Positions 34,701-47,277 of a stretch of DNA of 64,000 nt are shown here, piece after piece. The number at the start of each line of letters is the position of its first letter. Position 1 is the stretch's first letter. The DNA is from Ptychodera flava. Taxonomy: Eukaryota > Hemichordata > Enteropneusta > Ptychoderidae. Below the pieces are notes generated by a model. It was given only the letters and a program-made list of their open reading frames with translations. It had not been told where the DNA came from and ran no database searches. The position numbers and the translations under genes were made by a program. Location of the stretch: assembly GCF_041260155.1 (NCBI RefSeq), contig NC_091928.1, forward strand, positions 47,524,637 to 47,588,636, written 5' to 3'.

Positions 34701-37700
34701 TTGCCAGTTGTCACTCAAGCGCCATTATGAATTTTCGATGAGTTAGGGGTCTTTTATACCCCGCACCGGGGTTTAAGGTATATAATGCACTTCGAAATCG
34801 AAAAACTCTGTCCTCCAAACTTTTTTCAGGCAGACATGAAACCTGAAACGCTTTTTTTCTCATAAAGTATAACAAACGCCCACCATCCCCGTGTTAGCTC
34901 TATGTGAAAAAGAATAATATTCGATTTTCAAAAAGAAATTGGACAATGGAAACTTTACTTTCTTCAAGAGCTTCAAAATTTACAATAAATTATTTCAAAA
35001 AATTGACGGTCCGAATATCTGTGCCTGAAGCGCCTTACATTAGAAAAAAAAACAATCTTACGTGTTAAGTTCTTCAATGCCAACAACAGCTGCTGTTTCG
35101 TTCCATTCTGTCCACGTGACACACCAGTCCATTAAAATACTTGGGTACACGAACAAAAATGACAAGCACATTTCTTCTGCAGTGCTTTCACCCCCCTGAT
35201 GATTGAAGAAGAACTACGACGTTACACAAATCCACAATGCCAAATACAATTTCGGAGAACGATACTGGCAAGTGGAACTAAACTGTGGCGACATATAGAA
35301 AGACCAGTATAGTTGTAGGGCTTACATTTAAGTCAAGTACGTTTACAATGGTTATTCATTTACTGATATGTCGCGGTGTGGCTGTATGGAGAGCACAGAG
35401 ACGAACATTTCTTCTAAACAACTGTAAAAGTGTGATATCATCATTTTGGAAGGAGTCCTCCAAATCCTGGATCGAATTACACAGGCATGTGAAATAAATG
35501 CAAACATGTATAGATAGGTAAATATACACACATACATACATGTGCGTGCGTGCGTGCGTGCGTGCGTGTATACATACATACATACATACATACATACATA
35601 CATACATACATACATACATACATACATACATACATACATACATACATACATACATACATACATACATACATACATACATACATGCACGCACGCACACACA
35701 CATACATGCATACATACATACATACATACATACATACATACATACATACATACATACATACATACATACATACATACATACATACATACATACATACATA
35801 CATACATACATACATACATACATACATACATACATACATACATACATACATACATGCATACATACATGCATGCATTCATGCATGCATGCATGCATGCATG
35901 CATGCATGCATGCATGCATGCATGCATACATACATACATACATACATACATACATACATACATACATACATACATACATACATACATACATACATACATA
36001 CATACATACATACATACATACATACATACAATGTATAAAACTAACTTACATATGTAACAGAACTTCTGCCAGTGGAATCGTAAACACATTCCGTTATGAT
36101 GTCATCACCCTGAAAAAATACATTACAGTACTGACAATGTAAGAATAGTGTAGTGATTGCACAAGGAAGCTCAAAATATCTCAATATATCTTCTAGTTGA
36201 CGGGTAATGAATTGTTCTTGGTTGGTTGGTTGGTTGGTTGGTTGGTTGGTTGGTTGGTTGATTGGTTGGTCGGTGGGTTGGTTGGTTGGTTGGTCAGTGA
36301 ATTGATTGATTGGTTGACTTTGTTCACTGGCTGACTGACAAACTTTTTTTTTTTACTTTCTAACAGAAAAACTGTGATAAAGGAACTGTTTAAATGACTG
36401 ATCACATTATTATATGACTGACCGATTTTTGAAGGACCAAAGTAATCGGTTAAGGTTGGCATAAATCGTATCGGTACAAATGACGCAGAGTGATCGGTGA
36501 CATACCGGCTTGAGAACGACTTCCTCGGCCAACATGCTGAATTCTTGAAAATTAAAATCGTAGTGGTCGTCCTTCGCTAATACACGGAGTTCCTTGCCGT
36601 CACGGACATGGGTGACGCCCACCGCCTTTCCGAGTAGATGAGTGTGAAGAGCAACGGCAAAGACCTTGACGTCTGTCGCTTCACCCGTCATTCTGTTGAC
36701 GAAACCCTGTTTGATGAAAATTGATTGACAAGTGGTTATGAAGATTTTGGATAACCATGCACCATGGGGAATAATAGGCTCAATGCCAGGTGAGCAAAGA
36801 TGTATTTTGTTTTACCATTGCGAAGTTTACAAGACTTAACCATAATATAACACTTTGTTGTGGTTCGCTTTACTTCACAGGTCAGGCAGACGACGATTTT
36901 TCTTTGCAATCAAACAGATGAGTGGTAGATCAAGCTGTCTATTATCGATCTGTGATTTATTAGTTCTTATATTTCTTATACATGTATGTTAGGTGTGTCA
37001 ACAGCTGGTGTGATAAAAATCAATTTATTTAATCTCTACCGCTGTTTTTTTGAATCGATTAAGTCATGATATTGTAATCCAATACAACAATGATAGTTTT
37101 TACTACTCTCAACTTCTGATATCAGGGTAAGAGTCTTTCAAAGCTCTTGCAATCTTACTTGTTGCGTTAGGTCTCCTAAGCAGTAGCCGTAGTTCCTGTA
37201 ATCTTCAGCGCCGGGGGGTATGATTTGCAGAGAACTTGTCTCCTGACCGATGTTTAAGACGCTCGCATCGTACTCCCTGAGCCTTGGCGTGTAGTAAATG
37301 CGAATACCCGAACTGTCGTAGATGTCTAATGTTGGAGAAGAAGCAGATGTGGAGAAGTGAGCCGAAAATTGTTCAATTGGTCTCATTAAGGTAAAACGCG
37401 CCTCTGAGACAGATATTCGGACTCTCAAACTTTTACAATTCGTTTCTGATATTCCACCTGTAGGGGGTTCATTTTAAGTTCTTGTTGTAAGAAAACTTTT
37501 CATCGGCTTAGTTTTTCGAATTTTTTTAAAATTTTATTTTTCTGCATAGAGTTAACACACGGATGGCAGCCATTTTGAATTTTAAATATCGGTAAATCTG
37601 GGGTTATTTGTTTCTTTGTACCAACATTTGCACGGTGACCCCCGATTTTTAGTCTTGATTTTGAAAGAGAATGGTTGATAAGGAAAGTTTTAGCAAAAGT

Positions 37701-40700
37701 TTAAGTCTTTGACTTTCGAGGCGCATACTTACTACCTTAAAGGTAGGGGACTCGATCCCAGGGATCGAGTTCGTTCTAGTCTGTAAGAGAATTTTGAAGG
37801 TGTCATAGCCTTTTGTTTTTCATGAAATTGTAATCTAGTAAGTAAATTTCCTGGCAAGACAATCTGACGCCTGAACCATGCCTTTAAGGAAGTTCGCGCC
37901 TCGAAAATGAAAGAATTCACTTTTGCTCAAACCTTCCTAAAATAAACTTTCAACGATGGATCTCTTTCAAAATCAAGAATACAAATCAGGGGCCATCGCG
38001 CAAATGTTGGTACTAGAGAAACAGATCACCAAATATTTACCGATATTTGAATTTCGAAATGGTCGCCATCCCTGTGTTATCTCTATGGAGAAAAATAAAA
38101 TTCGAAATTTTCACAAAACTAAGCCGCTGAAAACTTTATTAACTCCATAAACTTCAAAATGAGCCCCACAAATGGTAGACCAAAGGAATAGTGTTTACTA
38201 AACAGTTTGATAATCAGGATATCTGTCCCCGTGGCGCATTCTACCTTAATTGGTAGTTATTCAGATACATGTACACACACGTATACACCAACACAACTGT
38301 CATTCAAACAAACACTACAAGAGTAACATCCATTTGCAGGTTCTAGTAGGTACTCTAAGGAGGACTTACTGTCAAGTGAGTCAGGATTATCGTAGTGCAT
38401 TTCCAACATCACAAAGGTCGGATCACCATCTGCGCCTAAGGACAACCCGGCTTGCTCCGGGAAATAAAACGCCTGTGGAAGGAAAAGATGTGATAAATAT
38501 CATGAAATTACACAGGAGAGTAAATTGCTGTCATCGTTTTAGGGTTATTTTAGTTTGTTAGTTGTTGTCAGCTTTATCTAGTTTGATGGCGATGACGTCA
38601 CTGTAGATACTCACCTCACCACCGACGGCCCACGCTATGACGGTTGACGAACAATAATACCAATCGTCTGGCATATTGGCAGTGTAGCAAATATGTCCGG
38701 TTTGATGGTACTGTGTTTCGTTGAAGTCGGAACGGCACTGATAAACTAAAATATGGTGCACGTAGGCTTCGTTGCCAGTCTGGATAACTGGTTCATACTG
38801 TAAACAAATATGATATGAATTTTGTAACATAAGAACGCAGACGTAAATCGTTAAACCAGGTAAAAACGACACTGAGCCGGCAGAATTTGAAATGCTTGGG
38901 GCCGACTCGCAATGATTTCGAAGCTGTTATCCAATTAGGTGGCTGAATCTTACCAATATAATGAAAACAATAAATAGACTCCCTAAGTGGCTGTGAATAG
39001 TGACAATCGACCAATCAGATATAACCTTGCAAACACTCTGCGAGTCAGCCGAATGCTTGTATACAGTGACACAGATGAGTTACTCTGACCGGTGCATGGC
39101 TTTGGTTTAGACTGTGGTGACGAGCAACTCGCATCCATGTAGGCTGTCCTTCAGTCTATCGAACGTCATATCCGTGTTTCTGCGGCGCCCGTTACAGATC
39201 TATCTTTTGAAGTTCTGCTAGCTTTAGCGGGCACGGGAGCACGAAAAGATTCGGGGAAAAATGTTGCACAATTGGAGATGTCTGTCTTGCAGTTCAAATA
39301 AAGCAGTGATATCGCGCAAAATCAAAGAGCAACTTAACACTATAAGAGTGTCATGATAACATCAAATTATGTATTTACACTTCGACCTATGACTTGAATA
39401 TTTGATCATTGAATGAAAGGAGTTACAAAGTAAATAATTTTATCTGACTGCAAACGTTGCCCTGTGGTGGAGGTAATCTATACTGTTGTTCAAGAACTTC
39501 TAGTATGTGACCTGTGTTAACCATTGAAAAGCCAGTCAGACCTGTGCAGTCTCCGGCGAATACGTAAACATTAAAACTGTATTGTGCAGATATCAAAATA
39601 TACTGTTATTGTCATACATTTCTGCAAACGTAAGATTGCGACTTGCCACGGTTGCCTCACCTTGATGATGTGATGTTTCGAATCCAACTCCGGTAATTTG
39701 TATCCGAGGCAGTAATATGTAGTATCTGTCGCCGGCAAGTTGAACTGTCGAATTGAAGGAACAATTCACAAGAAAGGGTTAATTATTGATAATAATCACG
39801 GATACACGGTTATTCGGCCAGTACAAGCTTTAAATTAAGACTGGATCCTTAAGCTTAGAAGAGATGGTTGGAATGACACACTAGAAATATTTCTAGTTCG
39901 TGCTTAAAATTTTGACAACAATTTCTGCGCTGGAAAACTAGAAGTTTCGGGATTCCACACCATTTTAGTTTCAAGTCACGTGAACCTGTTTTCGCAAAAG
40001 CTGCATGACTGCAAATGTGTTTTTCCCCTAAACTTTTCCATGTTTCTTTCGACCTCCTCCAATCACCATACGGGCAATCACTCACATTATTGTTTAGTAG
40101 GTCATAGGTCATGACATCCGGGCCCAGATCTGATTCGTTCTCTCCCACAACAGATAAAAGTCGAACACTCTTGGTGCCACGATGAGAGTGACGTAGCATG
40201 GGCACACCGTCATCCGGGTCATCGTGGTGGTGGGCCCATATCACACGGGTAGTATCTGACTGGAGGAAATAAATAGGAAGAATGAAACGTCAGTGCAAAA
40301 TTAAATTTGTGTCGTTTCTTGACAATTTCTTTTCTTCTGAGAGTCGTTAAGAAAGAATGTGCCTCGGATGCCGATATCAGGACTCACAAATTTGTGCAAT
40401 ACATTTCTACTCAACCGCTCTTTTGGGTTCATTTTAAAGTTTATGAAGTAAATTTGTCAATGGTTTTATTGTTTTGAAAAATCGACATTTCATTTGTCTC
40501 CGAGAGTTAACACAGGGATGGCCGCTATTTTGAATTTCAAATATCGGTAAATATGTCAGGTAATTTGTTTCTCTAAACCAAAATTTGCACGGTGACCTCT
40601 GCTTTTATTATTGATTTTGAAAGAGAATGGTTGAAAGTTTCGCTGGAGAATGTCTATGCAAACATTAAGGAGAGACGTCTAATTTACATATGTCACACTT

Positions 40701-42674
40701 CGCATTCCCCACATAGCAACATGACATTATTGTACAAGACATGATGGAATAGAATACAAGCATAATTTAACCAGTTAAACAAAGCAAATTAATAGACCAT
40801 CAAAAGATTGTGAGGAATTGGAGTCCATAAAATATCGTTGATTGATCAATTACCGTAAGCAGCCAATCGTGTTCGTCGTCACAAGTGTCAATCAATCTCT
40901 CAAATTTCAGAACGGTGAAGTCGTCTTCCTCTTTGCCGAGCAGCAGTTTGTAATCATGCTTGTCGTCGACGATTGGTTCATGGTACGCTGTGGCATGACG
41001 GTCCTGCACACAGAGACAAACATGACGTCACCAAGTCATATTAGTGATGATTAATGGTTCAAAACCAGTTCAGTGAGTATTACTCATAGCAAAGTATGAT
41101 TTACAGAGCACGCTACCGATAAACGCCATTTTAGAAGGTGTTCAAAATTCCAACAGATAAAGGTTACTTAGTTCATTATTATCCTTTCGAACTATATCTT
41201 GCAGTGACTCCTACGACTGCAGGGTAGATTTTTTTTCTAAGACGGACTAAGATAAAAGTGCTTGTTGAAACAAACTTATAGATTTCCAAATTAAGTTCGA
41301 TAATTCTTTCGAACAAATGTTTTGTCTTAGTGTTGCCATGGCCGAACAATGAAGGTCATAAGTGTTCAAGAGTCAAATATATCAAAATCTTAACATAGTG
41401 GCCTATTAATATTCATCACCGAACATGCCGGTCACAAATTTCGATTGTGGAAAAAACTGACGATCAGCGCAGGTTAGCTGCACTTGTAAAAGTCCGCTCT
41501 CGTAACCTGTTTTAGTGTAAAGTGTCATTCTCCATTGAGGACAGTTCAGGAATTAATACACAAAATTTAAAACAGATGAAACCCAGTACAACAAAATCAT
41601 GCTTGCCTTCAATTTTATATAATTTAATGACATCCATGTTTTTGTACTTCTTTTAATTGTATTTAACTTTATTTCAAATAAGACCAACGGTGCCCGAATG
41701 TTTGGAGTTTGAAAATAAAACATAAACGCTGTACATTGAAATCATCCGTGATCCTTCCAAGAAATTTATTGAGTCAGTACCGCGACTATTTCAAAGTCAT
41801 GGGTGATCATACAACATTGCACAATATCAAAATGAAAAGATATTGATAATAATGTAAATTTGTATCAAATACATGTTACTGTATGGATTATAAAACGAGG
41901 CGGGTCAATCGTCTCCGTTCTTCATGTGATGGTCATTTGTAACTACACGTTGCTGTTTTGTCCGTTTTAGACGTTTAATTTGGAAACATCAATTATTTAT
42001 TTTTAACTGAAAAGTGTCATTATTCGGGTGAAGATTAGTAGATACACACCATTTGAATACAAACTATAATGGTTTCCCTCCAGCCTTTAGTGATATACGT
42101 CCCTGACACCGACAATCCCTATGCTACTCAAGCAAACTATGCTTCTCCTTGTTCATTGTGGAGTGCGAAGTTGGGTACATTATTGCAATTATTTTATAGT
42201 TTTTGGCAATGCCAGTGAATTTGCAGATGTAGAAAACATCACGTGATTGTGTGACCATAATCGGATACATTATCAGTAATAATTTTGGGATGAAGTTATA
42301 AAATTTATTGTGACAAATTTAATTTATAATTTTGATTAATGTGAAATAGTGTCCACCAATATTCTCTTTTGTTTCGTTGAAAGTAGTCGACTCACCGTAA
42401 ACTTGACTTCTCCGTTGTCGAGCACCCAGCCGACGACCATATCCGATCCCGGCATACCGCCGTTGGGCGAAAACCCGAATCCCACCCAGCCTGTCGTTCT
42501 GACGTGAACTTCAAACGTTATCTTCTCGTCATCGAACTTCCAGTACACGTGATAATCTTCATTGCCGTCCAAGACGACATTGTGAGTGTAATCTTGGAGT
42601 GTCGGGACCGGACTCGACCCGACAACTACCGACAAAGACAACAGAAAGAGAGCAATTTCCCTCGAAGGTGTCAT
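31711..42674 (-). CDS. MOXD1-like copper type II, ascorbate-dependent monooxygenase, copy 3 (12 exons)
   Basis: Exons in transcript order: 42396-42674, 40854-41003, 40086-40259, 39661-39744, 38615-38797, 38370-38472, 37159-37325, 36506-36706, 36050-36109, 35062-35195, 32380-32554, 31711-31866. They total 1866 nt (621 aa plus stop) with every phase matching; exon sizes equal copy 2 except exon 11. The protein has a signal peptide, DOMON domain, DBH/PHM-type copper core with HH (243-244), H316, HTH (401-403) and M476, and a tail region whose [11 protein letters not shown] matches the equivalent part of MOXD1, followed by a hydrophobic end. Exon 11 keeps the ancestral reading ([16 protein letters not shown]), which aligns with human MOXD1 and makes this copy the better reference for the family. 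Intron 10 carries stacked small transposons but no LTR element. It is probably functional, but transcript data are needed to confirm that. Confidence 0.9.
32608..33034 (+). mobile_element. GGTAG-family MITE split by another element, intron 10 of copy 3
   Basis: Left part 32608-32702 and right part 32852-33034 are one MITE interrupted by the palindromic element at 32703-32851. Its right end CTACC is followed by TTAA. Confidence 0.7.
32703..32851. mobile_element. Palindromic transposon with 8-bp target duplication (hAT-like)
   Basis: 58-bp arms (32703-32760, 32794-32851) with three mismatches around a 33-base loop, flanked by the exact direct repeat GGCCGCCA (32695-32702, 32852-32859). Eight-base duplications are typical of hAT and some other superfamilies. 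Confidence 0.85.
33039..34772. mobile_element. 1.73-kb TTAA-bounded candidate element
   Basis: TTAA at 33035-33038 and 34773-34776 encloses a block starting AGCCCGGGGCG and ending CGCACCGGGGT, imperfect inverted ends of about 11 bp. It lies between two GGTAG MITEs and is missing from copy 2. Includes a run of 12 G (34133-34144). No coding sequence recognised. Confidence 0.45.
34777..35042 (+). mobile_element. GGTAG-family MITE, old copy, in intron 10 of copy 3
   Basis: Duplicate of 17460-17726, preceded by TTAA (34773-34776). Confidence 0.55.
35529..36031. repeat. (CATA)n microsatellite, about 500 bp, in intron 9 of copy 3
   Basis: Orthologous to the repeat in intron 9 of copy 2 but expanded. 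Contains CATG and GTGC interruptions. The long open frames over it are artefacts. Confidence 0.95.
36219..36294. repeat. (GGTT)n microsatellite
   Basis: About 75 bp in intron 8 of copy 3. The matching place in copy 2 (near 18640) shows only scattered remnants. Confidence 0.9.
37390..37736 (-). mobile_element. GGTAG-family MITE, copy-3-specific insertion
   Basis: 347 bp, inverted, with TTAA at 37386-37389 and 37737-37740. Absent from copy 2, so inserted after the duplication. Good reference copy for the family. Confidence 0.85.
37741..37883. mobile_element. 143-bp TTAA-bounded insertion stacked on the MITE
   Basis: Lies between TTAA at 37737-37740 and 37884-37887. Begins AGGTAGGGGACTCGATCCCA, with an internal CTCGATCCC / GGGATCGAG hairpin. 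Absent from copy 2. Weak terminal complementarity, so family uncertain. Confidence 0.5.
37888..38245 (+). mobile_element. GGTAG-family MITE in intron 6 of copy 3
   Basis: Duplicate of 20770-21130, with TTAA at 37884-37887 and 38246-38249. Confidence 0.85.
38899..39051. mobile_element. hAT-like MITE with 8-bp target duplication, intron 4 of copy 3
   Basis: Ends GGGCCGACTCGCA and TGCGAGTCAGCCG, flanked by AATGCTTG (38891-38898, 39052-39059). Copy 2 has the empty site, a single AATGCTTG at 21793-21800. 153 bp. Confidence 0.85.
40360..40660 (-). mobile_element. GGTAG-family MITE in intron 2 of copy 3
   Basis: Duplicate of 23131-23452, about equally drifted. Confidence 0.6.
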
Positions 42675-42866
42675 AGCGTTGTCGTCTATCTGCCTGATAA
42701 CCCCGTTGTGCTAGTCATGTGAATGAAGTATTTGTGTTTATCTAGATATTACCCAACAGCAATAAATTTGAATAGTTGGGAAAAGAAAAAGGCGTACATT
42801 CATTTTTTTTATGATTGGTCACTTCTGCAGTCACGAGTTAGCTGAGTTCTTTCCATACAACTAGAC

Positions 42867-42877
42867 TGCGCATGCGG
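42867..42877. promoter_or_regulatory. NRF1-like palindrome upstream of MOXD-like copy 3
   Basis: TGCGCATGCGG lies 193 bases upstream of the copy 3 start codon, matching the copy 2 site. Copy 1 has no equivalent in its upstream flank. Confidence 0.35.
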
Positions 42878-43091
42878 GGTGGCTTTTGCCTTAGTGCCAA
42901 TATGAGATTATCTTGGTCATAAGGCTTCAAAACTTGCTGAGGAACACAACAATTTACATTTATGATAATTTGTTTTCAGTGAAGTCATTAAGTGACTCTG
43001 ATTTCGCAAGGTCAAGGTGCTAATATAGATGAAAGGGTACCTTGTAATATCCTAGAAAGACGAGAACGATATGGGGACATCTGTTTTCATC

Positions 43092-43392
43092 TAAATTATT
43101 GCTCAAACATTCCTCAAGCAAACTTTCAACCATTCTCTTCCAAAATCAGGAATAAAACTCACGGGTCACGGTGTAAATGTTGGTACTTGAGAAATAAAAT
43201 ATCTAATATTTACCGATATTTGATATTCGAAATGGCCGCCATCTCTCTGTTATCTCTACTTGGAAAGATAAGATTTTCGGTTTTCAAAAATTCAAGCCGA
43301 TGAAACCTTTATTCAATCCATAAGCTACAAGTTGAAGGTTAAAGGAATACTAAAAAATTGATAGTCCGAATATCTGTCCCCGTGCATTCTTC
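43092..43392 (+). mobile_element. GGTAG-family MITE upstream of copy 3, partial
   Basis: Duplicate of 28053-28380 lacking its left end, apparently removed with about 1.5 kb of neighbouring DNA that survives at 26525-28080. Confidence 0.65.
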
Positions 43393-45075
43393 TATGATAA
43401 AACTAATTTTATATGTGATTGTTGTAATAAAATGTAAACAGGGATGTTTAAATTATCAATTCATATGAGGGCCTTATAGTGCTATATCACTCCAATCATG
43501 CGGTACTTTAATGGCCTGACGATGTTACCTAGTCTAGTGCCCTATATTGTCAAGTTTAAGGGCCAGCTTTACAAAATTATCGTATGTACACCAGTCGTTG
43601 AGTTTTGCAACTTTCAAAAGTATGACGATAATTTACTCTTGCGACAGTAACTGTGGAAATCGTTAAGGCGTTTACCAAAACAGTCAACATCAGGCGATCA
43701 CGTGTTTATGACAAGCAATACATGGCGATGTCTGATGACGTATGACATGTAGGATGATGAGATGCAAATCTTGAAATTATTTCCCCAGTCCTCAAGATAG
43801 ACAAGTAAGATTTTACATTCAATGGCAAACGATATTCAGTCTACCGTTTGCCATTCTTAAATATCTTTAAGATTTGCATTTTTATCAGGTTTGATGAGTC
43901 AGATCCATGCATGATTTTTACGTGCCTACACAATGTATGTGATCGACACAGCTGACGTAAAGGCTGGCAAAGCCGCGAAAGCCCTCTTCGACAACGACCT
44001 GAGGGCAGACTGCACTATTTTTTGACGTCACGGATGTCTTGTGACTACGAGTCAGAGTTACAAGTGAGTGTCACGCTTGAGACGAAATAAGGTCAACATA
44101 ACATGCATTCACTGTCATAGATATGCTTACCTTGATTGAAAGGAGCAATGCTATACTGCCAGCATACCTAGGTTTCCCGGTACTGAGTTTAAGTAAACTA
44201 TCGCCGTCAGAGAGAAAATAGTGAGGTGAAAAAGTCAACTTAGGTCAACAGTATTGCCCTTTGTACCACAAACGCTGATGTTATCTAATATAATATTTCT
44301 CGTAAGCAGGTCAAGCTTTCTTAACATAATTTGAATCACACCTTTATTGGACGTTCATAGGATTGTGTGCGCCCGAAAACATTACTTTTTCGGGCCTGAT
44401 GAATAGAAATGATCTATTTCGGAAAGTTGTGTTCAAATTTACTTCTTTTACTGCGGTGGAACAGGATTTCGTGCACAAGTATGTTTCGTTTATTTTCGTT
44501 TGTTTGTGTGTCCGTTTTATTGCAGGTTTCTTTGTTTTCTTTGTTTTTTAATCAAACTACCGAAATGTAGACAACAAACAACGGGAACGAGACCATGTAA
44601 TGAGTTAGCAAGCTCTTTTCAAGTTTGAAAACCCGATGTAAATGAGGAAAAATCGTCAAACCTAACGGCATTCTTTGTCATGGCCGTAGTCGCAGTAGTG
44701 TATGTTGATCATGCCAGGTGCTAATGTAAAGCATGCACTGACCCGTGAGTAAGTGTTCTAGTTAGATTTCGCATATACCTGTCGAGATACGAATGGTTCT
44801 TCCCTACGAATATCAAATACTTTCAGTAGCAGTTAGAAGGTATTTGTGTTTTTTTATTGTCCGGGCTTACTCGCGATGGTCATGATCTTGTCTTTTGAAA
44901 CTTTCGGACTTATGATTATGCTTTATTTGATCTTGCTCCCGAACATTACCACGAAAACCACCTATATCCATGGCAACAAGTTGACTAGTTATGCAACATC
45001 ATCTGATATAGCAAAGTTGACAATGGTAATGATGCCAGGCTTGTTTCCGAGTAAAGGGTATAGGGAGTACCTTTC

Positions 45076-46136
45076 AATGATTACTACGTGCAACTGATTA
45101 TTATACAATTTTTACTAATGTTGTCTTACTTCCAGGGATGTTGTTTGATCACCTTTTCCCGTCTGATGATGTGCAGCGTCCTCGGAAAGTTATATCTGAT
45201 TGGTTGCTTGTCATTATTCACCGTAACTTAGGGACTATATTTGTATTATTTAATTATAACGGTAAATTCAGCCAACCTATTGCTTCCGAATTGCTGCACA
45301 TCAGCCATTTTCCGTCTCATTGCGGTTCACTTTTTCTTGCTTTTTTAATATGTTATCGCAAATAAATAAGATATTTTATCGGGAGAGTATTCCATCTCGT
45401 GTAGCTCTATTTATGTCATATACATTTGTGCCACACTACGAAGCTCAGTTTTCATGGTGACATTTCCGTTTCATCTTGTGTTGAAAAGGGCGCCACCAAC
45501 GGCAAAGTGACTACCAAAGGACTTAAAGAACTAATTGTCAGTAACAAAACCACAAATCTCATCCTTGGCTTCCAAAGGTGACTCGGAGGACACTTTTGCT
45601 ATTTTTATTCTTATGACTAATAAGACCCTTAAAAATCCAAATTTCTGTGGGTTCTGCGCAAGCTGTATATTCTTATTTTTTCAGGGGTCAGTCGCAAAGA
45701 ACGCTAGACATGAGAAACTTTAGCATCAATTTATTACCTGTATAAATCCATTAAAGAACGCTATACATGCACAAGAAAAGGTGTCATGACCTTATTATTT
45801 CCATCACAGGAGTTTATACGATTGTTTGCAAAAGTAAGCCATTTAAATATGGTTTTGTCACAGGGCTTGCCGCTACCAAGTTTTTTTTTCTGTGACCCGT
45901 GGATAGGCTCTGTGACATTGTGACTAACTCGTACACCTTTTCTTGGGAATAGACATTTCATATAATTTAACCGAGACAAATATTATCAAAATGTCGCCAC
46001 ATTCATTTTACAATGAGAATAATTTGAAAAAAATGAATATGAAACTTCTCCTCGATGGAATCGTAAATTCTCTGATGTAATCTCTCGTTCATTGTGGCTC
46101 AACTGATGTATATATTGCAAATGCATTTTTATGCTA
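45076..46136. other. Unique sequence beyond the duplication
   Basis: No gene, repeat or RNA recognised. Confidence 0.5.
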
Positions 46137-46644
46137 TCATTTCTCTTATTACGAAAATACCGCAAAGGATGCACGAGGACATTGGCGCAGCGTATCGCCC
46201 GACGCGAAGCGGAGGGCGATGCGCGGCGCCAATGTCCGAGTGCATCCTTTGCGGTATTTTCGTAATAACCTTATTATTATACATCTTACATTCCTGATCG
46301 GGGCATCAAAATGTCGGAGTAGTGACCGTTTTCGTGCAATGTCAACAATTTTTCTTCCGATTTTATCGCGCCAGTGTGGAACGCTAGGTACCTCGGACGC
46401 GCTTCTGCAAGTTTTGGAGTGTGTGCACTACACACTGACGTACAGAGCGCGCGCGAGACTTGTTCTGGCACTCGTCCAAGGGGTCCCTTGAAACCGTTCT
46501 ACAGTGAACGCGCAGATACAGCCGCAGGGAATGAGGCGCCTTGAAACCGTGCTGTACGGAACGGGCGCGAGTTTCCGTACGGCTTTTTTAGCGCACGCTA
46601 AATTCTATGGTTCTCGATGGTAGATGTATAATCATTTCTCTTAT
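46137..46644. mobile_element. CpG-rich insertion flanked by a 14-bp direct repeat
   Basis: ATCATTTCTCTTAT occurs at 46137-46150 and 46631-46644. Between them lie the 123-bp palindrome 46146-46268 and a GC-rich part with two copies of CTTGAAACCGT (near 46490 and 46550). A long target duplication would suit a retroposed sequence, but no poly(A) tail or pol III boxes are evident. Confidence 0.45.
46146..46268. repeat. 123-bp palindrome
   Basis: Ends TTATTACGAAAATACCGC and its complement; the arms meet around a GACGCGAAGCGG centre. Confidence 0.75.
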
Positions 46645-47277
46645 GACTAACAAAATATATTGTTAACATGTATTAATATTCAGCGCCAGCTTAACTTGAT
46701 TTAGAGTTAAACGACTTGATATCAGATGTCTTAGATTTGAACAGTTTCTGGAAAGAATGATTCCGGATAATTGAAACTCGTCGCCGTACCACCTTACTTA
46801 AAATGAAATAGAATGGCTATGTGGATGTCATATTGGATTGCATCATGCAATAATTTGATGTACAACCTTATGATTCAAGCACTAAAAGATATTATTGATA
46901 TAATGATGAAAGACCGTCATGAAATACGACTACTGAAACGATGGCAACATGGTCACAAAGCAAAGTAACAATCTAATCCTTTGTTTGTTAAAGCGTCTCA
47001 ATAGCGTCTCAATGGAGACAATAACGACGAGGACTAACTGTAGATCGAATAATCTTTTGTTTTTATTTCAATGACTGTTTCATTTTTGAATAATATTTTT
47101 TTCCGAACAAGTTCACGTGGCCACTGATTTTTGCTTCCGTACAGCAAACGTGATTGCCGTTGTCATAACTTGCCTAGTTTGCACGTGTAAAAAGTAACAT
47201 TTGGAGATATGTAATGAATCTGACTTGTCATTATGCATGGGCGTTAAAGGAACAGGCAGAGTGAAGTTTGACATCCA

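Larger units (their letters stand above)
30062..45075. repeat. Segmental tandem duplication, right unit
   Basis: This unit contains copy 3. Its left edge joins GGGAGTACC, which matches the end of both units (30053-30061 and 45066-45074), to the internal part of a small transposon corresponding to 8302 onward, so the duplication junction lies at about 30062. Homology to the left unit stops after 45075. Confidence 0.8.
42675..45075. other. 5' flank of MOXD-like copy 3
   Basis: Collinear with 26076-30061 apart from insertions. No coding exon is supported; the NRF1-like motif is the only regulatory signal I can point to. Confidence 0.55.

Noticed and set aside
35352-36142. Open frames of up to 245 aa over the microsatellite
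   Set aside because: They are read-through of the (CATA)n repeat (Met-Tyr-Val-Cys or Ile-His-Thr-Tyr repeats); the real content there is exon 9 of copy 3 and its intron.
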